10,926 bases of DNA from an uncultured Thermomicrobiales bacterium (lineage in GTDB: Bacteria > Chloroflexota > Chloroflexia > Thermomicrobiales > UBA6265), in the NCBI GenBank assembly GCA_902806365.1, contig CADCWJ010000327.1, positions 1 to 10,926 on the forward strand. Reading direction: 5' to 3'. Both the position numbers and the translations under genes were made by a program. The notes beneath the pieces are model-generated. The model saw only the letters and a list, made by a program, of their open reading frames with translations, did not search any database and was not told the origin of the DNA. Shown piece by piece: positions 7,919-10,926 of this stretch (position 1 is the first letter of the stretch; the number at the start of each line of letters is the position of its first letter).

Positions 7919-8863
7919 ATGTCCGGTGATCTTCTTCCCTGGATCCTCTTTCTCGCGTTTGTCGGCGGCATGCTCGCGCTCGACCTGGGCGTTTTTCACC
8001 GGGACGCGCACGAGGTGACGCGGCGTGAGGCGCTCGCCTGGAGCACCGTCTGGATCGGCCTGGCCGTCCTCTTCAATGCCGGCGTGTATTACTTCCGGGG
8101 GCAGGAAGTGGGCCTGGAGTGGACAACCGGCTACCTGATCGAGAAGTCGCTTTCGGTCGATAACGTCTTCGTCTTCCTGCTGATCTTTTCGGCGTTCGCC
8201 GTGCCGGCCGCCTACCAGCACCGTGTGTTGTTCTGGGGAATCGTGGGCGCCCTTGTCATGCGCGCGATCCTGATCGCCTTTGCCGGGATCCTGCTCGATT
8301 CGCTGCACTGGATGATCTATGTCTTTGGCGCGTTCCTGATCTTTACCGCATTCAAGATCGTCCGGAGTGGCCACGCCGCGCCATCGCTGGAATCCAACCG
8401 CCTGGTGCGGCTGGCGAAGCGGTTTGCCCCGGTGACGGAGGGCTACGAGGGGCAGCGGTTCTTCGTCACGCGGGACGGCGTGCGGTACATGACCCCACTC
8501 TTCCTGGTCCTGCTGCTGGTCGAGAGCACCGACCTGGTATTCGCAGTGGACTCGATCCCAGCGATCTATGCGATCACCGACGACCCGTTCATCGTGTTCA
8601 CCAGCAACATCTTCGCGATTCTGGGGCTCCGGGCGCTCTACTTCGTGCTGGCGGGATACCTGACAGGGCTCCGCTATCTCAAGCCGGCCCTGGGGACGGT
8701 GCTGGCCTTCGTCGGTGCCAAGATGATCCTGGTCGACGTGGTGAAGGTTCCGCCGCTCCTCAGCCTCGGGGTGATCACCACGATCCTGACGGTCGCGATT
8801 GTGGCCTCTCTTCTCGTTGCGCGGCAGACCCGCGCCAGCATGTCCCCCGAGCCGTCGGCATGA
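7919..8863 (+). CDS. TerC/Alx family integral membrane protein, probable Mn2+ exporter
   Basis: This 314-residue inner-membrane protein belongs to the TerC family (E. coli Alx, Bacillus YkoY/YceF). Hydrophobic segments are seen near residues 5-23, 40-57, 82-98, 105-126, 128-145, 190-210, 224-247, 254-270 and 276-300, so seven to nine membrane spans. The hallmark acidic motifs are present: EKSLSVDNVFVF with Glu75 and Asp81, and VESTDLVFAVDSIPA with Glu202, Asp205 and Asp211, followed by TSNIFAILGLRALYF. The family is linked to manganese export and to tellurite resistance in some members. The riboswitch class upstream senses Mn2+, which supports metal efflux. ATG 7919 is chosen because of AGGAG at 7909-7913; ATG 7904 would add five residues. 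It converges with the DUF402 gene, 26 bases away. The family is very confident; the substrate is inferred from the riboswitch. Confidence 0.93.
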   Translation: MSGDLLPWILFLAFVGGMLALDLGVFHRDAHEVTRREALAWSTVWIGLAVLFNAGVYYFRGQEVGLEWTTGYLIEKSLSVDNVFVFLLIFSAFAVPAAYQHRVLFWGIVGALVMRAILIAFAGILLDSLHWMIYVFGAFLIFTAFKIVRSGHAAPSLESNRLVRLAKRFAPVTEGYEGQRFFVTRDGVRYMTPLFLVLLLVESTDLVFAVDSIPAIYAITDDPFIVFTSNIFAILGLRALYFVLAGYLTGLRYLKPALGTVLAFVGAKMILVDVVKVPPLLSLGVITTILTVAIVASLLVARQTRASMSPEPSA

Positions 8864-8889
8864 TCACTTCGTGACGAGAGGCAGACGGG

Positions 8890-9498
8890 TCAGGAAGTGG
8901 CGACCGGAAACAAAGGGATGGTGGAGATGAGGTCACGCCGGGCGGCCTCGATCGCCCGCGCGAGGCCGGGGTGGGATTCCGGGATGCCGGATGCCGCAAG
9001 CTCATCATCGTCGAGCGGGGTGACGGTTCCGTCAGCGAGGATCACGACATCGAGATAGAGATCGTGCCAGACCAGCGTGAGGGCCGACGTCGATCTCTCG
9101 CTCACCAGGAACGCCGGAAACGTCGCGTTGCCGTACCAGCCCTTGAGGCGGTCCGACGGCGAGCGGAGGGCGAACGCGTTGAACGGGTGAACCGCGGAGA
9201 AGAACTCGCGGAGCGTGTCGCCGGGCTGAAACAGCAGCCCGGCGACATCGACGGTCCGCTGCGTCCAGACCGCCTCGACCTCGATCCAGGGAGACGGTGC
9301 ATGCGTGTGGACGACATGGGCGGCGTATCGCGCCACTTCGGACCCGTCAGGCGCGCGCTTGACGACCGTCAGAGGCGTCCCTGCCGCCATCTCGGCAAGG
9401 CCGGAGACGCTTTCGGGGTCCGGTCGCCAATCACCCTCCCAGCCGGAGCGCGGCGGCTCGCCGGTGATGAACCCGAATGAACGAGCCCGGCCTGTCAC
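8890..9498 (-). CDS. DUF402 domain protein (nucleotide phosphatase / FomD-like fold)
   Basis: DUF402 proteins include nucleoside di/triphosphatases (Ntdp) and the fosfomycin-pathway hydrolase FomD, which are metal-dependent beta-barrel enzymes. From GTG 9498 the product has 202 residues. Domain signs: TPLTVVKRAPDGSEVARYAAHVV at about 41-63, a Trp- and Val-rich barrel, WYGNATFPAF at 121-130, and the hallmark WHDLYLDVVILADG at 144-157 followed by LDDDEL at 162-167, which holds the expected acidic metal ligands. The GTG start shares GTGA with the stop of the upstream acetyltransferase gene, suggesting coupling. GTG 9504 (two more residues) or ATG 9390 (starting at the domain) are alternatives, and a longer frame to 9564 would overlap the upstream gene by 70 bases. 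It is the last gene of a leftward operon. The substrate is unknown. Confidence 0.82.
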   Translation of the reverse strand: MTGRARSFGFITGEPPRSGWEGDWRPDPESVSGLAEMAAGTPLTVVKRAPDGSEVARYAAHVVHTHAPSPWIEVEAVWTQRTVDVAGLLFQPGDTLREFFSAVHPFNAFALRSPSDRLKGWYGNATFPAFLVSERSTSALTLVWHDLYLDVVILADGTVTPLDDDELAASGIPESHPGLARAIEAARRDLISTIPLFPVATS

Positions 9499-10013
9499 GA
9501 ACACCCACCGCTCTGCGGGCCATCGGTCACCAGCAGGCGCTCCACGATCACGACGTCCTTCCACGCACCGTCAAGCCGGGCATGCCGCTCGTAAACGCCC
9601 ACCTCCCGGAATCCCACCGAGCGGAGCAGTCCGAGGCTGGCGGTGTTGGCCGGGAAGACGCGGGAAACCAGCTTCCAGAAGCCGGTGTCGGTCGCGGCCT
9701 CGATCAAGCCATTCATGGCGGCGCGCCCGGCACCGGTTCCGCGAGCCGCCCGCAGGACATACACGGCGAATTCGGCGATCCCGTCGTAGCACGCGCGCGG
9801 GCGATAGGCGGATGCTGCGGCGAACGCGACAACGGTGCCGTGCCGCGTGACGACTACCACGGGATACCGCGTGCCGAACCAGGCGGCGATATCGCTCGCG
9901 GTCCGGTGCTCCGTCTCGAACGTCGCCGTGCGGTCGTCGATTCCCTCGTTGTAGATCGCGGCGATCGCCGGAGCATCGTCTCGGCGGGCTGCTCGCACGG
10001 CAAGCCCGGTCAT
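9495..10013 (-). CDS. GNAT N-acetyltransferase, ArsN1/phosphinothricin-acetyltransferase-like
   Basis: The 172-residue protein is a complete single-domain GNAT enzyme that should use acetyl-CoA to acetylate an amino group. Seen: VRAARRDDAPAIAAIYNEG at about 6-24, TATFETEHRT at 29-38, ASAYRPRACYDG at 67-78, the acetyl-CoA pyrophosphate loop RGTGAGR at 91-97, and GFWKLVSRVFPANTASLGLL, GFREVG and RLDGAWKDVVIVERL in the C-terminal half. The combination resembles the ArsN1 family A (arsinothricin) and phosphinothricin acetyltransferases, which detoxify amino-acid antibiotics by N-acetylation; specificity cannot be read here. ATG 10013 is chosen to match the family N-terminus; GTG 10031 would add six residues. 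No strong Shine-Dalgarno is seen for either. It lies 23 bases after the phosphohexomutase and overlaps the DUF402 gene by 4. Confidence 0.88.
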   Translation of the reverse strand: MTGLAVRAARRDDAPAIAAIYNEGIDDRTATFETEHRTASDIAAWFGTRYPVVVVTRHGTVVAFAAASAYRPRACYDGIAEFAVYVLRAARGTGAGRAAMNGLIEAATDTGFWKLVSRVFPANTASLGLLRSVGFREVGVYERHARLDGAWKDVVIVERLLVTDGPQSGGCS

Positions 10014-10036
10014 CGCGGGGCGCTCGATCACAAGGT

Positions 10037-10926
10037 TCAGGAGCGGACGAGATCGAGGACTTCGGCGGATTTCTCCTTGAGCAACGGAGCTTCTTCCGCC
10101 TCCACATTGAGGCGGAGCAGTGGTTGGGTGTTGGAACCGCGCAGGTTGAACCACCAGTCGTCGAAACCGACGGTCAGGCCGTCGAGATGGTCGATCGTGG
10201 CGCCTTCCGCCGCGTACCGCTCCTCGACACGGGCCATCACCTCCGCCGCGTCGAGTACCTCGGAATTGATCTCGCCGGAGCGGAAGCGGGTGTCGATCGG
10301 GCGCAGGATCTCGGAGAGCGGCTGTCCATCATCCGACATCAGCTCGAGCACGGTGAGGAGCGCGATCAGGCCCGAATCGGCGTACCAGTTGTCGCGGAAG
10401 TAGAAATGGCCGGAGTGCTCGCCGCCGAAGATGGCGTCCTCCTCGCGCATGATCGCCTTGATGAACGAGTGGCCGACCCGTGAACGGATCGGGCGGCCGC
10501 CGTTGGCCTCGATCGTCTCGGGAACGGTCCGTGAGCAGATCAGGTTGTAGACAATGGCTGACCCGGGATGCTGCTTCAGCATCTGGATCGCGACCATCGC
10601 GGTCGTCATGTCGCCGCTGATGAAAGCGCCTTGCTCATCGATCAGGAACATCCGGTCGGCATCCCCATCGAAGGCAACGCCGAGGTCGCAGCCTCGTTCG
10701 AGCACGGTGCGCTGGAGATCGCGGATGTTCTCCGGCTCGATCGGGTTGGCCTCGTGGTTCGGAAACGTGCCATCGAGCTCGAAGTAGAGCGGCACGATCT
10801 CGCACGGAAGCGACCTGGCGACACGCGGGATCAATTCGCCGGCCATCCCGTTGCCGGCATCCACGGCGATCTTGAGCGGCTTGATGCGGGCCGGGTCGAT
10901 CATCCCCAGCGCGTGCTCGACGTAGC
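10037..10926 (-). CDS. Phosphomannomutase/phosphoglucomutase (partial, N-terminus beyond right edge)
   Basis: This alpha-D-phosphohexomutase interconverts hexose 1- and 6-phosphates for sugar-nucleotide synthesis. The frame is open to the right edge, giving 295 residues of an enzyme that normally has about 450-460; domain I and the phosphoserine loop lie outside. Visible are the domain II start (IKPLKIAVDAGNGMAG), the Mg2+ loop DGDADR at 10652-10669, the sugar-binding loop GGEHSGH at 10406-10426, and the domain IV phosphate-binding loop LRGSNTQPLLRLNVEA near 10095-10145. The RGSNTQP form fits the bifunctional PMM/PGM (ManB/AlgC-like) branch rather than GlmM. It is the first visible gene of a leftward operon with the acetyltransferase and DUF402 genes. 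The family is firm; mannose versus glucose preference is open. Confidence 0.93.
   Translation of the reverse strand, partial: YVEHALGMIDPARIKPLKIAVDAGNGMAGELIPRVARSLPCEIVPLYFELDGTFPNHEANPIEPENIRDLQRTVLERGCDLGVAFDGDADRMFLIDEQGAFISGDMTTAMVAIQMLKQHPGSAIVYNLICSRTVPETIEANGGRPIRSRVGHSFIKAIMREEDAIFGGEHSGHFYFRDNWYADSGLIALLTVLELMSDDGQPLSEILRPIDTRFRSGEINSEVLDAAEVMARVEERYAAEGATIDHLDGLTVGFDDWWFNLRGSNTQPLLRLNVEAEEAPLLKEKSAEVLDLVRS

Noticed and set aside
7262..8374. 370-codon minus-strand frame across the riboswitch, leader and terC
   Set aside because: Antisense to a recognised riboswitch and membrane protein; composition is that of a shadow.
8864..8874. Small hairpin TCAC-TTC-GTGA just after the terC stop
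   Set aside because: Only 4 bp with no T-tract on either strand; not a credible terminator for the convergent genes.
9477..10403. 308-codon plus-strand frame over the acetyltransferase and mutase genes
   Set aside because: Low-complexity Arg/Ser-rich product opposite two well-supported minus-strand genes.

Overview
The window is a high-GC bacterial chromosome segment with tightly packed housekeeping genes. The gene content (HrcA/CIRCE-controlled grpE-dnaK, an acyl-CoA carboxylase beta subunit with a small epsilon-like partner, a riboswitch-controlled TerC protein) and the protein style suggest a Chloroflexota of the Thermomicrobia type. That placement is an inference; a high-GC actinobacterium-like lineage is the main alternative. 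No CRISPR, rRNA, tRNA, phage or transposase gene is visible.

Layout from left to right. (1) 1-509, minus strand: the visible N-terminal part of a SAM-methyltransferase-like protein that runs off the left edge. (2) 664-1419, plus: a 251-residue protein I do not recognise, divergent from the first. (3) 1474-5440, plus: the heat-shock operon. It has a sigma-70-type promoter, a perfect CIRCE operator at the predicted transcription start, hrcA, grpE, dnaK and a strong terminator hairpin. dnaJ is not in the operon. (4) 5537-7422, plus: a biotin-dependent carboxylase carboxyltransferase subunit and a translationally coupled 92-residue epsilon-like subunit. (5) 7393-8863, plus: a strong promoter nested in the 3' end of the epsilon gene, a yybP-ykoY (Mn2+) riboswitch, its intrinsic terminator, a roughly 350-nt leader of unclear origin, and a TerC/Alx-family membrane protein. 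(6) 8890-10926, minus: a leftward operon of a phosphomannomutase/phosphoglucomutase (its start lies beyond the right edge), an ArsN1-like GNAT acetyltransferase and a DUF402 protein, converging on terC.

Working together: HrcA should repress its own operon through CIRCE, and GrpE is the nucleotide-exchange factor for DnaK. The carboxylase pair needs a biotinylated alpha subunit encoded elsewhere. The riboswitch should let transcription through to terC when Mn2+ is high, so that the TerC protein exports metal; its terminator also closes the carboxylase transcription unit.

The most interesting part is 7393-7583. Promoter, stop codon, aptamer, terminator and a further competing hairpin are compressed into 190 bases, and the P1 helix and the terminator use the same bases. 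I see no clear evidence for a wholly new multi-gene system. The best novelty candidates are this regulatory architecture, the odd leader insertion before terC, the unusual specificity residue of the carboxylase, and two poorly characterised proteins at the left end.
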